From Ursus arctos (lineage: Eukaryota > Chordata > Mammalia > Carnivora > Ursidae), in NCBI RefSeq assembly GCF_023065955.2, contig NW_026622985.1, forward strand, positions 78,481,931 through 78,545,930: a stretch of DNA of 64,000 nucleotides, given 5' to 3'. The notes under the pieces are model-generated. The model made no database searches. It saw only the letters and a program-made list of their open reading frames with translations, and was not told the DNA's origin. Position numbers and translations under genes: made by a program. Each line of letters starts with the position of its first letter. Position 1 is the stretch's first letter. This document shows, in pieces, positions 49,424 to 61,360 of this stretch.

Positions 49424-49610
49424 GCGCCTGGGTGGCTCAGTCGTTAAGTGTCTGCCTTCGGCTCAGGGCATGATCCTGGAGTTCTAGGATCGAGCCCCAC
49501 ATCAGGCTCTTCCACTGGGAGCCTGCTTCTTCCTCTCCCACTTCCCCTGCTTGTGTTCCCTCTCTCGCTGGCTGTCTCTCTGTCAATTAAATAAATAAAA
49601 TCTTTGAAAA
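49424..49610 (+). mobile_element. CAN SINE with a 20-bp target-site duplication
   Basis: GCGCCTGGGTGGCTCAGTCGTTAAG... The host stretch at 49404-49423 is repeated exactly at 49611-49630, so the insertion is fairly recent. Confidence 0.93.
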
Positions 49611-49899
49611 AAAAATGTACATCTCTCAGGGGAGGATCTGCATTAGCAGAGCTCTGTGAAGATATATGCCCAATGCCCATCCAGTTTCCCAGGCATAATA
49701 GACTCTCTTCTTGTTTAATTGAATTGATACATAGCTCTGTGGGCAAAATTTAATACTTTCAAATCAAACTCTGTCTTCATTAGAGCACTGCTTTCAGAAT
49801 AATTTTCTATTGATAGAAGTTCATACAGGAGAGTGCTGGAGTCATGCATAACCAGGTAGCCACTTGAAAAAATGTTTGATTAAAATATTGTTGTTTTAG

Positions 49900-50026
49900 G
49901 AGGGCACGTATTGCATGGTGCACTGGGTGTTATACGCAAGTAATGAATCATGGAACTTTACGTCAAAAACTAGGGATGTACTGTATGGTGACTAACATAA
50001 CATAATAAAAAATTATTATAAAAAAC
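49900..50026 (+). mobile_element. Short 5'-truncated L1 3' end
   Basis: Only 127 bp (GAGGGCACGTATTGCATGGTGCACTGGG to TAATAAAAAATTATTATAAAAAA). Flanked by GTTGTTTTAG at 49890-49899 and 50027-50036. Same young subfamily as the element at 59.2-59.9 kb. Confidence 0.85.
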
Positions 50027-50036
50027 GTTGTTTTAG

Positions 50037-52003
50037 TCTTGGCAAACAAAATAACTCTTGTGAAATAATTTTAATGGCTGGATTGTCTTGCCAACTAGTT
50101 TATAAACTTGAATTCAGAGAAGACATGGATATGATATCTGAAGGACTTGTTCTCCTCAGCTCCTGGCACATACCTTACCTCTAACTGAAGTTCAGCAGAT
50201 GCTTGCTGAGTAAATGTGAGAATTGATGAATAAAAATGAGATAAATAGAAGAATGGGTGGATGGATAAATGGAGGGATGAAAGAAAGAAAAGAGAAAAGC
50301 ATCAATGGACTGGACAGGGAGTCAAAGATAGATGTCACAATTTACTTTCACCCAAGACAAAACTTAAATAGAGGATCAGTTAGAAAGAAATGTATATATT
50401 GGAGACAGAAAAGGGAGAAGAAAAGGAAGATGAAAGGATCAGTGCAAGAAGCAGTATGGGCAGTAAGATGTTGGTGATGGTAAGAAACCCTCGGCATGCC
50501 AGGGTATCAGAAAATTATTTGAAACTTGGAAACAGGCAAAAAGAGATTACTGGGAACCCTTTCAGTAAAGGGCTGGGCTTGGCTTTTTATTGTCTAGGCC
50601 AGTTTACAACTCTGCAGAGGAACAGGTTAACTTGTAGATGTTTATTTGGTAGAATAGGTAACCAGACAGGTTATGGTTTATGGCTCTGTTGGATATTAAC
50701 CAATTTTGTATATAACCCCTTAATCTTATCTTAGTTGTGCCTATAAGTGGCTAGCTACTCAAATGTTCTTTCAACCAGTTTTAACATCTTACTGGTTCCC
50801 TCATTAATGAGTTAAATAAAATCTTTCGTAACTGTTCATTTTATATTTGCAGGAGAGTCATGATTTTCTCTTTACCAAAAGTATCAAAGATCTTCATGAC
50901 ACATCATTAGGGAAACATTAGTGATTCAGGAACTAGAAACACCTACGGTTCTGCCTGGTTCTCAGGCTCTACAATACAACCAGCCACTTTGATGTCTGGC
51001 TGCTCATCTGTGAGTCATTATTTTCATCCAGTGCTACCAAAGGAGTGAGAAGTAATATAATTCAAATACTCCTTTTCAATGGCCAAAATAAGTATTTCTT
51101 CATTCATTCAACAATACTTATTAAGTACCTATATTATATGCTCTCTGTACTAGGAAATATGAGGAAATATACTGTTTTGAAAAATCCAGTTGTTCTCAAA
51201 TTATAGGGACATGAAAAGCCATTGTACAGGTTTTTTTCCAATTAAAAAAAAAAGAAATGTAATGGTTCTCTTTCTGTTTGAAGGAGACTAAACTTGGAAG
51301 TTCCATACCAATACTAAAAATATGCCTTAAAAGGGCCAATGCTTTTCTAAGACCAAAGAGGGAAATAAATCCAAAACCCAAGCCAATTACTGAATATTTG
51401 AAAATTCCAAAAAAATGGGCAACAAAAACTTTTGACAACTCTTAGACAATTTCTGTATCTGTAGTAATTAGATTGAGGACTACACAAAGCATAGACTGCT
51501 CCCTCATCCCTCTAATAATTACAATGAACTGCTAATCTGAGCTAGCCCATTCAGACTTGGTTAGGTTGGTTAAAATGCTGTGTTAAAGAGATCATGATGG
51601 TAGGTTCTCTTCCTAGGTGAGCTACTTAGTTGTACTCAATTCCGCAGCTAAAAACTGGTTCCGTATCTTCAGTTAGCCATCGAAATATGGGACAGTGTGA
51701 ATTAGAGTTCATAACTAGGAATCAGAGAACTAGGTTTTAGTCTAGATTCTACCACTAATGGCTATATATCCTTAAGTGTCCACTCTGAGCCTCAAGATCA
51801 TCCTCAAGATGAGGTCCCTTATGAAGTCATGTGTTGTCATTATCACCATGAATGATTTAGACAGTTTACCAATAAAATTAGAAGTCAGAAAGTAACTCAC
51901 TAAAATATAGCAATAAGATAAATTGTTAAATGTTGCTAGGAAGTGGTGTTGTAATAAAAGTTTGAAATAACTGATAAAGGGAGTCATCAAAATAAATACA
52001 AGT
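50037..52003. other. Intergenic sequence
   Basis: Apart from the L2 piece at 51.1 kb (and a possible L2 end near 50160-50215), nothing recognised. Confidence 0.45.
51098..51185 (-). repeat. L2 3' end
   Basis: TTCATTCATTCAACAATACTTATTAAGTACCTATATTATATGC. Confidence 0.55.
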
Positions 52004-52206
52004 TAGGCGTACCTGGGTGGCTCAGTCGGCTCAGCATCTGCCTTCGGCTCAGGTCATGATCCCAGGGTCCTGGGATCAAACCCCACACCATGTTCCCTGC
52101 TCTACACAGAGTCTGGTTCTCCTTCTCCCTCTGCCCCTCTCCCCACTCATGCGTGTGCTCTCTCTCTCTCTCTGAAATAAATAAAATCTTTTAAAAAAAA
52201 TAAAAA
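52004..52206 (+). mobile_element. CAN SINE
   Basis: TAGGCGTACCTGGGTGGCTCAG start, CTCTCTCTCTCTCTGAAATAAATAAAATC tail. Repeats resembling AAATAAATACAAGT / AAATAAATACATGT flank it. Confidence 0.9.
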
Positions 52207-53261
52207 ATAAATAAATACATGTGAGCAGCTCAGAAGAGAGAAGAGCATGCCCTAAATACAATCAGGACTTATTTAGACCAAAACTTCCTAACCTGGAGAA
52301 AGCTAACACAGCAATTAATATTAACCTAAGTCAAATGTCTTTTTAGCAGCACCCTATTTCCTCCCTCTAACTCTGTGCTCACCAAGATAACATACTATCC
52401 ATGAATGGACTGCTCATTTGACCACAGTGGCTCTTCCACTGCAATTTGATAAACTGGGATTCCTATTTCTTAATAAGACATCCTATGAATCTGGTTTGAT
52501 TTAATCAACCCCAAGACCACTTAAACTTCATGAAGTGACAAATTCAATTTCATGACCTTAAAATGAAGATCTCACTCCAGGCAAGGATAATATAATTCCA
52601 AAACTGAAAACCATGGGGTTCTACCTGAGACAGGCAGCCAGCCATACCACTCTCTGCAATGAGACTGCATGTATGGGGCTTTGACCAGAACTTTACTGTA
52701 AATAGGAGAATACCATTAGCAAACTCATTGATTAGGCTTAATTTTAATCATGTCTTCGCTGAAGACATGGTGACAACAAAGAGATTTCAATAGAAAGGAG
52801 GAATTTTCTATACTGTGAAAGGCACTGATTCAATACCTTACCACTCCAGGGTCTTCATAAGTTGTAGAACTTGGGAGAGCAGCCTAGGGATATAGATGCT
52901 TAAGACATTACATTTCAACTTAACTATAGTAGTAAGAATTAATTGTTGTATTTTATTTCTAGAGAGCTCTTCAAGAGAGGTTACAGAGCACTTGCATTTC
53001 AAGTCAACAAATATTTTCAGAAGGCATGTTGCATCCAAGAACAATGCATTTCAATCACCACCCCTGTCAGTAGGTTCCAATCACCAACCAGGCAAATGGC
53101 AAAGGCTCCTTAAGGGAGCAGTTAAGCCAATTTGAATGCCTTAATATGACAGATTCCTCCATTTTTTTAAAGAAAGATTAAAATTGAAATACTGAATATT
53201 TTAGGGACTTGATAAGTCTCTAAGTTACTTTTTTTTTCTGCTTACAAGCCTTAGGGACAAA
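52207..53261. other. Intergenic sequence with one short perfect hairpin
   Basis: Contains CATGTCTTC-GCT-GAAGACATG at 52749-52769. Otherwise no feature recognised. Confidence 0.5.
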
Positions 53262-53432
53262 TTTCTGGCTGTGATCTCTGGATCATCTGCTTCAAAACCA
53301 CAGAAGAACTTGATGAGAATGCAAATTTCTGGGTCTACAGATCTACTAAACCAGTGCTGCTGGAGTGGAGCCTAGGAATCTGTATTTTTCATATACTCCC
53401 CAGGAAATTTCTAACACATGTTGGGTGAATAG
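53262..53432 (-). mobile_element. MER5-like remnant
   Basis: GTGATCTCTGGATCATCTGC...GAATGCAAATTTCTGGG...GGAATCTGTATTTTTC...CCCCAGGAAATTTC. Confidence 0.5.
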
Positions 53433-53759
53433 GACCCTAAAAATAAAAACTAACATGAACACCACATTGCTAACTTCAGATCATTTTTGAACTGTATCTA
53501 CTTAATCTCTCACCCTTCTTCTCTGGGTTAGTTTATTTCATATACAAATTCAAGAATGTTGTAATGCAGCTTTCTGGAATCATCCCCTCTCTCTGACCTT
53601 CAATCACAGGGCCTCAAGACCTCAAAACTACATAAAAGATCACATTCAAACCTAGAATCACAAAAACCACTAATTTCTCTCAGTTTGTGTGGAATTGCTT
53701 CTGTCCTGTCATGACAAACCATAACTCAGCCTGTTTTTATCAACTATAATTCTGTTACA

Positions 53760-53945
53760 AAGGCTGTGATTCTGGTGCTGAAGAAAGCACACTGGCTTTG
53801 GTGGTAGGCAGACCTGTCATGATCCCTTCACTGGCTCTTGGTAACTCCTTTTATTTCGGACAAGTCACTTAATCAGTCTGAGCTCTAGTTTTCCTGTCTA
53901 GAAAATGGGAATCGTAGTGCTTGGGATTGTTTCTGTGATGTAGAC
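53760..53945 (+). repeat. MIR
   Basis: GGTGGTAGGCAGACC...GGACAAGTCACTTAATCAGTC...TGTCTAGAAAATGGG. Confidence 0.7.
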
Positions 53946-53949
53946 GTTC

Positions 53950-54190
53950 AGTTAATTCAATCATGCACTCAACAAATATTTACTCAGCAACAGCGGTGCA
54001 CCTGGCACTCCTAGACCTTTGAGATTCATCAGTGAAAAAAAAAACAAAAGATCCCTGTCCTCATGGAGCTTGCAGTTTTAGAAAAAGGAGCTAAGTGGTA
54101 AACAATAAATAAAAGAAATAAGTGAATTATATCATAGGATCCAAGTGTCCACTATAACAGAAAAAAAAGGCAGGATAAATGAGATCAGGA
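53950..54190 (-). repeat. L2 3' end
   Basis: CAACAAATATTTACTCAGC...CACCTGGCACTCCTAGACC...CCCTGTCCTCATGGAGCTTGC...AAACAATAAATAAAAG. Confidence 0.7.
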
Positions 54191-54366
54191 CAGCAGGGGT
54201 GGGGAAGTGGGTCAAGGTAGGCTTCTTTTAGAAAGAAGGATTTGAACTGAGTTGATGGAAAGGAGGGAGTAACCAAGGAGAAGAATATTCCAGGCAGGGA
54301 ACAATTGGAAGGCTGTAAGATGGGGAAACAAAAAGGGGATCCCTTATCAGCCACCTTGAGGACTGA

Positions 54367-54520
54367 CAGCCAGCGAGAGAGGGAACACAAGCAGGGGGAG
54401 TGGGAGAGGAAGAAGCAGGCTCCCAGCAGAGGAGCCTGATGTGGGGCTTGATCCCAGAACGCCGGGATCACACCCTGAGCTGAAGGCAGACGCTTAACGA
54501 CTGCGCCACCCAGGCGCCCT
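54367..54520 (-). mobile_element. CAN SINE lacking its 3' tail
   Basis: Reads GACAGCCAGCGAGAGAGGG to CCACCCAGGCGCCC, the minus-strand SINE body. The AATAAA/poly(A) part normally expected on the left is absent. Confidence 0.88.
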
Positions 54521-55829
54521 AGGACTTGGGCTTCTATTCTGGGTGAAATGAAGAATAGTTGCAGGATTTTGAACAGAGAGCATCATGATTCCTTACCTAC
54601 CATTAGAAACATGTGCTTTGATTATACATTCTAAGACATGGCCTTAAGTCCAAAAAAAAAAAAATTTCATAGATGATCATTTTCAAGAGGAGTAGATTCT
54701 GCTTGGGCTTACAGTGATTATTCTTTACAACAGCTTTAAAACAGGACGAAATTTGCCAAAGGACTCTACTATATTTGCATAACCATCTCCAACCATGATC
54801 TCTGGAGATCACTGTGTGTGTGTGAATGGGTGTGTGCACACACACTCTCAAGCTAATACCTGATTGCTACTGCCAGCCCTACTGACATTTTAGGTGCAAA
54901 ACTGTGTTCCTGGATATGGAGCAGAGTCTGAAGAAAAAGTAGTGGCCCTAGACCTCTAGTCATGGGCCATTATACCGGTGCAAGAAATGAAAATTCAGCT
55001 CCAGAAACACACAGTTCGGGCCACTTGACATTCTAGTGAAAGATTTTATAAATTACACATTTTCTCAATTCTGCATAGTTAAATGAGAAATGGTATAATG
55101 TTAGATCTGTGCATGAGGAAATGGGCAGGAATTTAGGAGAAACCACATAATAAGTCTCACAGCGAGCAAGGGCAAAAGTATATCCTTTCTGTTTTATTTT
55201 TCCGCAAAACCCCTCTCATGGAACACCATGTATTTCAAAGAAATTTTACGACTAGAACTTTGTGGTACATTTTAGGGATTCTAGGGTATTAATTTCCCAT
55301 ATTTCACTTCATTCCTGATATTTTTATTGAAAGTTAATTCTTCTTTACAGGCTGGTGTGCTTGCTAATATTGCCTGAATAAAGTGTAATGGTGCAATAAG
55401 GTAAAAATTGTCCCATGTAATAGACAAATGCCAGGCTATTGAATGGGGACCCTTTGTTTGCTGTTACATCACACTTGTATGATGAATTTCATGGGTCCTT
55501 TAACTATGAAATCTTCTTATCCAAAAAGGACAAAACTGAACTATGTTAACATGTTTATCCAATAAGAGATGAGTGCAGTAAAATGTGTAATTTACTTTTT
55601 TTTAATTCCTCTGGAAAACTGAACTTAGCCAAGTCAAATCTTCTGATTGAACATAGAAGCTAATAAGCTTCTTTCTTCATCTCCCTTCTAATTACTATAT
55701 AATCTAAATGCTGGCACTCGCTACTATTAAATTTTTTTCTAAGCGTGTTTACATCATTATTCAAATTGAATGGAAATCAATTGAGATGGGAAATATGGAA
55801 GTTTAAATGTATTCCTTTGCCAATATAGT

Positions 55830-56045
55830 CAATAAGAGCAGGGACTCTGGAGCCAACCTGCCTGGGTTTGAAACCCGACTCTGTGCTCTGTGCCCCCCAG
55901 CTGTGTGATTCAGGGCAAGTTGTTCAACCTCTCTATGACTCAGTTTCATTGTCAGTGAAATAGAACTAGCAATAAGAATGTTAACAGGATAAAATGAATT
56001 AATATATAAAGCACTTAGAGCAGGGCCTGACCTGTGATAAGTTAC
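55830..56045 (+). repeat. MIR, nearly full length
   Basis: AGCAGGGACTCTGGAGCC...CCTGGGTTTGAAACCCG...CTGTGTGATTCAGGGCAAG...TAAAGCACTTAGAGCAGG. Confidence 0.8.
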
Positions 56046-56063
56046 TAAATAAAGAGGAAAAAG

Positions 56064-56168
56064 GGGGTGCCTGGGTGGCAGACTCCCCCCCCCTTTGCCC
56101 CCCACCCCGCTCATGTTCCCTCACGTGCACGCTCTCTCTCAAATAAATATTTTTTTTAAATTAAACAG
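56064..56168 (+). mobile_element. CAN SINE with large internal deletion
   Basis: GGGGTGCCTGGGTGGCAG runs straight into a C-rich stretch and the CTCTCTCTCAAATAAATA tail. About 90 internal bases are missing relative to the others here. Confidence 0.8.
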
Positions 56169-56981
56169 GAAAAAATATCAAAAATCAAATGGCTCTCTTT
56201 ATGACCTACTCTAAAGAAGAATAATTGGTGGCTGAGGGAGACAATAAAATCACTACCTCAAGCATTATTTTACAAGCTACTTTCATAGCCCACCTGGTCT
56301 CATTAAATCTCTCCAAAGTCCTCTTGTTCATGGGGACCATGCCCTCCCCTGCAATGGTGTACAGGCGATGCCAAGCGTGAGGCCAAAACTTTCATTTCTT
56401 CTTTCTTTCTTGAATGTCCTGATTACCGGGGAAGAAACCTCTGTGAGATGAGACTTACTATGCACCTCCAAGTTTTATCTGTGGTATTTATGGAAGCTAC
56501 ATGGAGGGACAAACCCTAGGGGTGTGAAAAATAGCATCCAGAAGTGGTTTTATAGTTCACAACTCTCTGCCACCCTAGTAAAATGTCGATCCTGCCATCC
56601 CCAATGGGGTTGATGTGGACCAGAGTCAGACACACACACATACCTGTAAATACACACATAGTGACCACAAACTCAAAAACGGCTAGTCCTCAGACCCCTT
56701 TCCCTCCTGGGGGTTCTGTACTTACTCCTTCTGCCTGGCACAGTCTGGCCCAGCTCACACGCTACCTTCTCAGAAAAGTCTTCTGTGATCAAGCCAGTGC
56801 TAAGAACAACGGTTAGCACAAGATAAGACATCTAAAAAGTAGTTACACATGAATAAATGATCTTTTCACAAAGTCAAATGATAGCCCTTATCATCTTTTT
56901 TTTGAGGAAAGGAAATAGGTAACATACCCACAAGTTTCAAAATTCAAGTACAAAAGGATTTACAATTAAAAAAGTCTTCTT

Positions 56982-57202
56982 GGGGCACCTGGGTGGCACA
57001 GCGGTTAAGCGTCTGCCTTCGGCTCAGGGCGTGATCCCGGCGTTGTGGGATCGAGCCCCACATCAGGCTCTTCCGCTATGAGCCTGCTTCTTCCTCTCCC
57101 ACTCCCCCTGCTTGTGTTCCCTCTCTCGCTGGCTGTCTCTATCTCTGTCAAATAAATAAATAAAATCTTTAAAAAATAAAAAATAAATAAAAAATAAAAA
57201 AT
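56982..57202 (+). mobile_element. CAN SINE ('GGCACAGCGG' subfamily)
   Basis: Full-length with a (AAAAAT)n tail. Target-site duplication AAAAAAGTCTTCTT at 56968-56981 and 57203-57216. Confidence 0.93.
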
Positions 57203-57216
57203 AAAAAAGTCTTCTT

Positions 57217-58669
57217 TATCCTTATTCCCCATCCATCCTGTTCTCTTCCCAGAAGTAACTGTTTCCAGTTTCTTGTGAATCCTTTGGAGATACTGTGTAT
57301 TTGCCAACCAATACACATATGCCTACCCTTGCCGCCCACCCCCATGTATGACCATTTTAGACAATCTTCTGTTCTAGCCCTCTCTTCCCAGAGCTCTTGT
57401 AACTTTGCTTTGTGTTTTACCTATTTTTAAAACCTAGTATAGTTGAACTTACAGAGTTATCTAATCAAAGAATAATGATTTGAGTTATTTTAAATTGAGA
57501 GTTCCTCTAGTATTAAAAAATAGATTTTGTTTATAAAAATTAATTTTTGCAACTCATTTTTCAGAAAACTATTTGTTGCCAAAGCCAATAAATGTAAAAT
57601 CTGTAGATAACTTCATGAGCAGATAATCTTTCTATGGTGTAGGATATATTAAGGAGAGGTTCAAAACACACCAGTGTATAGCTGTGGGGTATTTTTATAT
57701 TTAACATCAGTGCAAAAGTGATTTTTAAGCAGAGAGGGCTCCTTGAAACCAAGTAGCCACTTTTAACTTTTGATTATTTTCTGGAATTACTGACGTGGGT
57801 TAAAAATCTCCACATCTCTGTGACTGAGATCTAATTATGCTTTTGAGCCTCTAATGCCAACACTCCTGTATTTCTACCCACGCAACTACATGAAGCCATG
57901 ACTTACCCTTTCCTCCTTTCCAGAGCACTTTTACCTGCCCTATCCTCCTCCCAGGGGTGGTAGACCAATCTCTACCCAGCTCTCTCTACCTGTTTCTCTT
58001 ATCCCCATTTTCAGATTTTCAGTTCTTACAAAAGTTTCTAAATTAACTGACTTAAAGTCAATACTTTCCCACTATGAAGCCTATTATGGAAATGAATAAA
58101 ACTGGAAAGTAATGAATTAAAGATAATTTTGCTTTTTATACCATTTGCAATATTTGACTCACAAATTTCACATTAAACAAAAGAAGTTAGGGCTGAAATA
58201 GAAAACTATTACATGATGAAAAAAGAAAAATACTTAGTAGAAATTAAATTAATTATGAAGGGCAGGTATATTTCTCTTAAAAGGAAAATAGATAACTTTT
58301 GACAAAAGTGTTCAAACAAGAGATTTATGACAGTATTAGCTATGCATTAAAATATGAATTTTTTTTTTTTTTTGCACAGACAACTAGTGAATTGCCTTGG
58401 GAAACTTGGGCTTTTTCCCAACCTGTGGCAAACTGAATTAAACACTAAAAGGTGTTCTAGGACCCAATTTAAACGTAGAGAAGGGAGTTTTCTACACACA
58501 CATCTCAGACACCAGTAGGATGTCCTACAGTTCAACTCAATTCTGACACTATCTACTCAGAGACAGCATCAGATTCCACAGGTTAAGGGCTCAGTCCTAC
58601 AAGACTGCCCACCTCCCACCCCCTTCAGAAGCCAGCTGCAAATCCAGACGGTTACCTGTGTTTGTAACT
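57217..58669. other. Intergenic sequence
   Basis: AT-rich, no recognised gene or repeat. T tract near 58360. Confidence 0.45.
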
Positions 58670-59081
58670 GACTGACTGTGAATCAGAGGTTCCCACAACT
58701 CCTTCCCTGGGTTCAAATCCTTCCCTCACAAAACTCAGAGAAATATTTTACTTAGTAAGTCAGTGGTTTACTATAAAAAGATATAATTCCGGAACAACCA
58801 GATGGAAGAAGGTATGGGTCATGGTATGGGGCAAGGGCACAAAACTTCCATGTCCTCTCCAAATGTGCCACTCTCCCTAATTTCCCTGCTTTCACCAGCT
58901 AGGAAATCTCCATACCCCATCCTGTTTGGGGTTTTACGGAGACTTCACTACTTAGGCATGTGTGATTAAATCATTGACCATTGGCAATGGAACTAAGTCT
59001 CCAGCCTTCCTCCCCTCCCAGGGAGTCTGGGGTTGGGGCTAAAAGTTCCAATCCCCTAATAACAAGGTTGGCTCCACAGGC

Positions 59082-59183
59082 AACCAGCCCTCATCCTTGG
59101 GGGTGGGGGGGGCCAAAGTCACCTCATTAACATAACAAAAGACCTTTATGGCTGTCATCCCTTAGAAAATTCCAAGCCTTTTA
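59082..59183 (+). repeat. 102-bp direct repeat, copy A
   Basis: Part of an LTR-like repeat. Aligns without gaps to 60497-60598 (offset 1,415). The right-hand 65 bases differ at one position; the left part differs mostly in a G-rich stretch. Confidence 0.88.
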
Positions 59184-59197
59184 TTTTTTGGGTCTTG

Positions 59198-59890
59198 TTT
59201 TTTTTTTTTTTTTTAATGTTTGTTATGTGAGTCACCATACAGTACATGATTAGTTTTTGATGTAGTGTTCCATGACTCATTGTTTGCGTATAACACCCAG
59301 TGCACCATGCAATACGTGCCCTTCTTAATACCCATCACTGGCCTATCCCAATCCCCCACCCCCCTCCCCTGTGAGGCCCTCAGTTTGTTTCCCAGAGTCC
59401 ATAGTCTCTCATGGTTCGTCTCCCCCCTCTGATTCCCCCCCTTCATTTTTCTCTTCTTTCACTTAATGTCCTCCATGCTATTCCTTATGTTCCACAAATA
59501 AGTGAAACCATATGATAATTGTCTTTCTCTGCTTGACTTCTTTCACTTAGGATAATCCCCTCCAGTTCCGTCCATGTTGATGCAAATGTTGGGTAATTGT
59601 TCTTTCTTATGGCTAAGCAATATTCCATTGTATATATGGACCACATCTTCTTAATCCAGTCATCTGTTGAAAGGCAACTCGGCTCCTTCCACAGTTTAGC
59701 TATTGTGGACATTGCTGCTATGAACATTGGGCTGCATGTGCCCCTTCTTTTCACTACATCTGTATCTTTGGGGTAAATACCCAGTAGTGCAATTACTGGG
59801 TCATAGGATAGATCTATTTTTAACTTTTTGAGGAACCTCCATACTGTTTTCCAAAGTGGCTGTACCAACTTGCATTCCCACCAACATTTC
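59198..59890 (-). mobile_element. 5'-truncated young carnivore L1 3' end
   Basis: Minus orientation: a T17 run at 59198-59214, then the reverse complement of the L1 3' region (TAACACCCAGTGCACCATGCAATACGTG..., CCCCCACCCCCCTCCCC). A 3' UTR/ORF2-type segment extends to about 59890. The 127-aa frame at 59485-59868 belongs to it. Confidence 0.85.
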
Positions 59891-60317
59891 TATCTTTAAA
59901 TTGGAAACAAGTCATACGCTCATGTTGAGTGTTTATTAAAGTTGATAATTCACATGAAGTGCTAAGTGCACTATGTACCATATAACTAAACTTAAGTAAA
60001 ATTGAACAAAAACACTTTCTTCTCTTAGAGTCTAACCTATACTAGAGGAACCAAAGTTAACCTGGGCATTGGAACACAAAGTTGAATCTTTAATGGCTTT
60101 CCATAAAATAAAACAAATTTATATGGAGTTTCCTTCTTCCATTTTGGGTATCCATTTACTCCTTGAGAAACAAGTTAATACCCAAAATCTTCACATTGCA
60201 CACTTTCTTTTCCTGGTGAATCCTCACAGGAAAAAGAAAGGTCATTAGTAATGGTCAATTATGACAACGCCTACTATCAATGATGCAACAATGAATACGT
60301 GTATGCTTGGACTTGGT

Positions 60318-60455
60318 TTCATTCAGTCCTCAAATCCTTGGGAGATGTGCATTACTCCAGCTTACTGGTGGGGATAAGACCTAGTTAAATAGCCCAAGAT
60401 TATACCAGTAGAGGCAGAACCACAATCTGAGACCAACAGATCACCTTAAACTGTG
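60318..60455 (-). repeat. MIR fragment in the composite insert
   Basis: CATTCAGTCCTCAAATCC...GGTGGGGATAAGACCTAG...GCAGAACCACAATCTGAG. It shows that the DNA to the right of the L1 is old genomic sequence. Confidence 0.5.
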
Positions 60456-60496
60456 TTCCTATTACTACTCAAACCTGGCCAAGTGAGGATCAATGG

Positions 60497-60598
60497 AACC
60501 AGCCCTCAGCCTTGGGGGCTGGTGGTTTCAAAGTCACCTCATTAACATAACAAAAGACCTTTATGGCTGTCATCGCTTAGAAAATTCCAAGCCTTTTA
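60497..60598 (+). repeat. 102-bp direct repeat, copy B
   Basis: Continues into the 3' remainder of the LTR-like element (AGAAGCTCTATGC... CAAATATATATTTCTTATTAT), whereas copy A stops at the L1 insertion. Confidence 0.88.
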
Positions 60599-60804
60599 GA
60601 AGCTCTATGCTAGAATGGGGATGGAGAACAAATATATATTTCTTATTATCAATCATAATATCACAAACTAACTTTTGCACTTTGTCCTCTATTGCAGATA
60701 GCCTATGTTTCAAACTGGTTAGAAAAATCAGAAAATGTGACTGTAGAGTTTTTATAATTTATTCAATGTTATATTTTTATATTACAGAAACTGTATATAT
60801 GTAT

Positions 60805-60852
60805 ACTATATGTATGTGTGTGTGTGTGTGTCTATACATATTTTTTTTTTTT
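60805..60852. repeat. (TG)n then T tract
   Basis: TATGTATGTGTGTG... followed by a T12 run. Confidence 0.85.
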
Positions 60853-61139
60853 TGTAATAGAAACTACAGAAAGCAAACCAACACTTGACAGCATTTGCTT
60901 GGCTGGAAAAAAATATGCAGAATATACACTGATTCTCAAATGGAGGTTCACCCGAGGTGGGTATTAGAATCTCAAAAAAAAAAAAAAAAAAAAGGAAGAC
61001 AAACAATGTGATTTTTTTTTTTTTAATCAACCATGGGCAAGGATTTTAAGGGTTACGAAACACTGGCGTATGAGAGATACAAAGACAATAAATGAATATC
61101 ACAGCTGTTTGGGCTCTTGCCCTGAGCCCACAATCATAA

Positions 61140-61360
61140 TTCTAACAGCCGACATTCTAACCACCACTCTGTGCCAAGCACTGGGCTAAGCATTAAGGCC
61201 CATCTCATTTATTCCACCCTGACCCTCAATGTATACACTATTAAGATCTCCATTTTGCAGGTAAAAGCAGTGGATGCTTCCAGGGCTCAAATAACTTACC
61301 CAAGATCGCATAGAGAGTGAACTCAAAGCCAATGTTTGAAACAGGGCATCCATGCTCTTA
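61140..61360 (-). repeat. MIR
   Basis: CTGTGCCAAGCACTGGGCTAAGC...CTCCATTTTGCAGG...AACTTACCCAAGATCGC. Confidence 0.75.

Larger units (their letters stand above)
58670..60668 (-). mobile_element. Old LTR-like repeat split by a 1.3-kb composite insert
   Basis: 58670-59183 and 60599-60668 read as one old interspersed repeat (ACTCAGAGAAATATTTTAC..., CAGCCAGATGGAAG, TTAAATCATTGACCATTGG, TTTAGAAGCTCTATGC). I remember it as an ancient mammalian LTR consensus, but I am not sure of the family or strand. The break contains an L1 and about 600 bp of other DNA. Confidence 0.5.

Noticed and set aside
4087..57202. tRNA-like heads of SINEs as tRNA genes
   Set aside because: They are SINE-borne, lack a foldable cloverleaf and carry A-rich tails.
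59485..59868. 127-codon minus-strand ORF with protein-like composition
   Set aside because: Lies wholly in the truncated L1.
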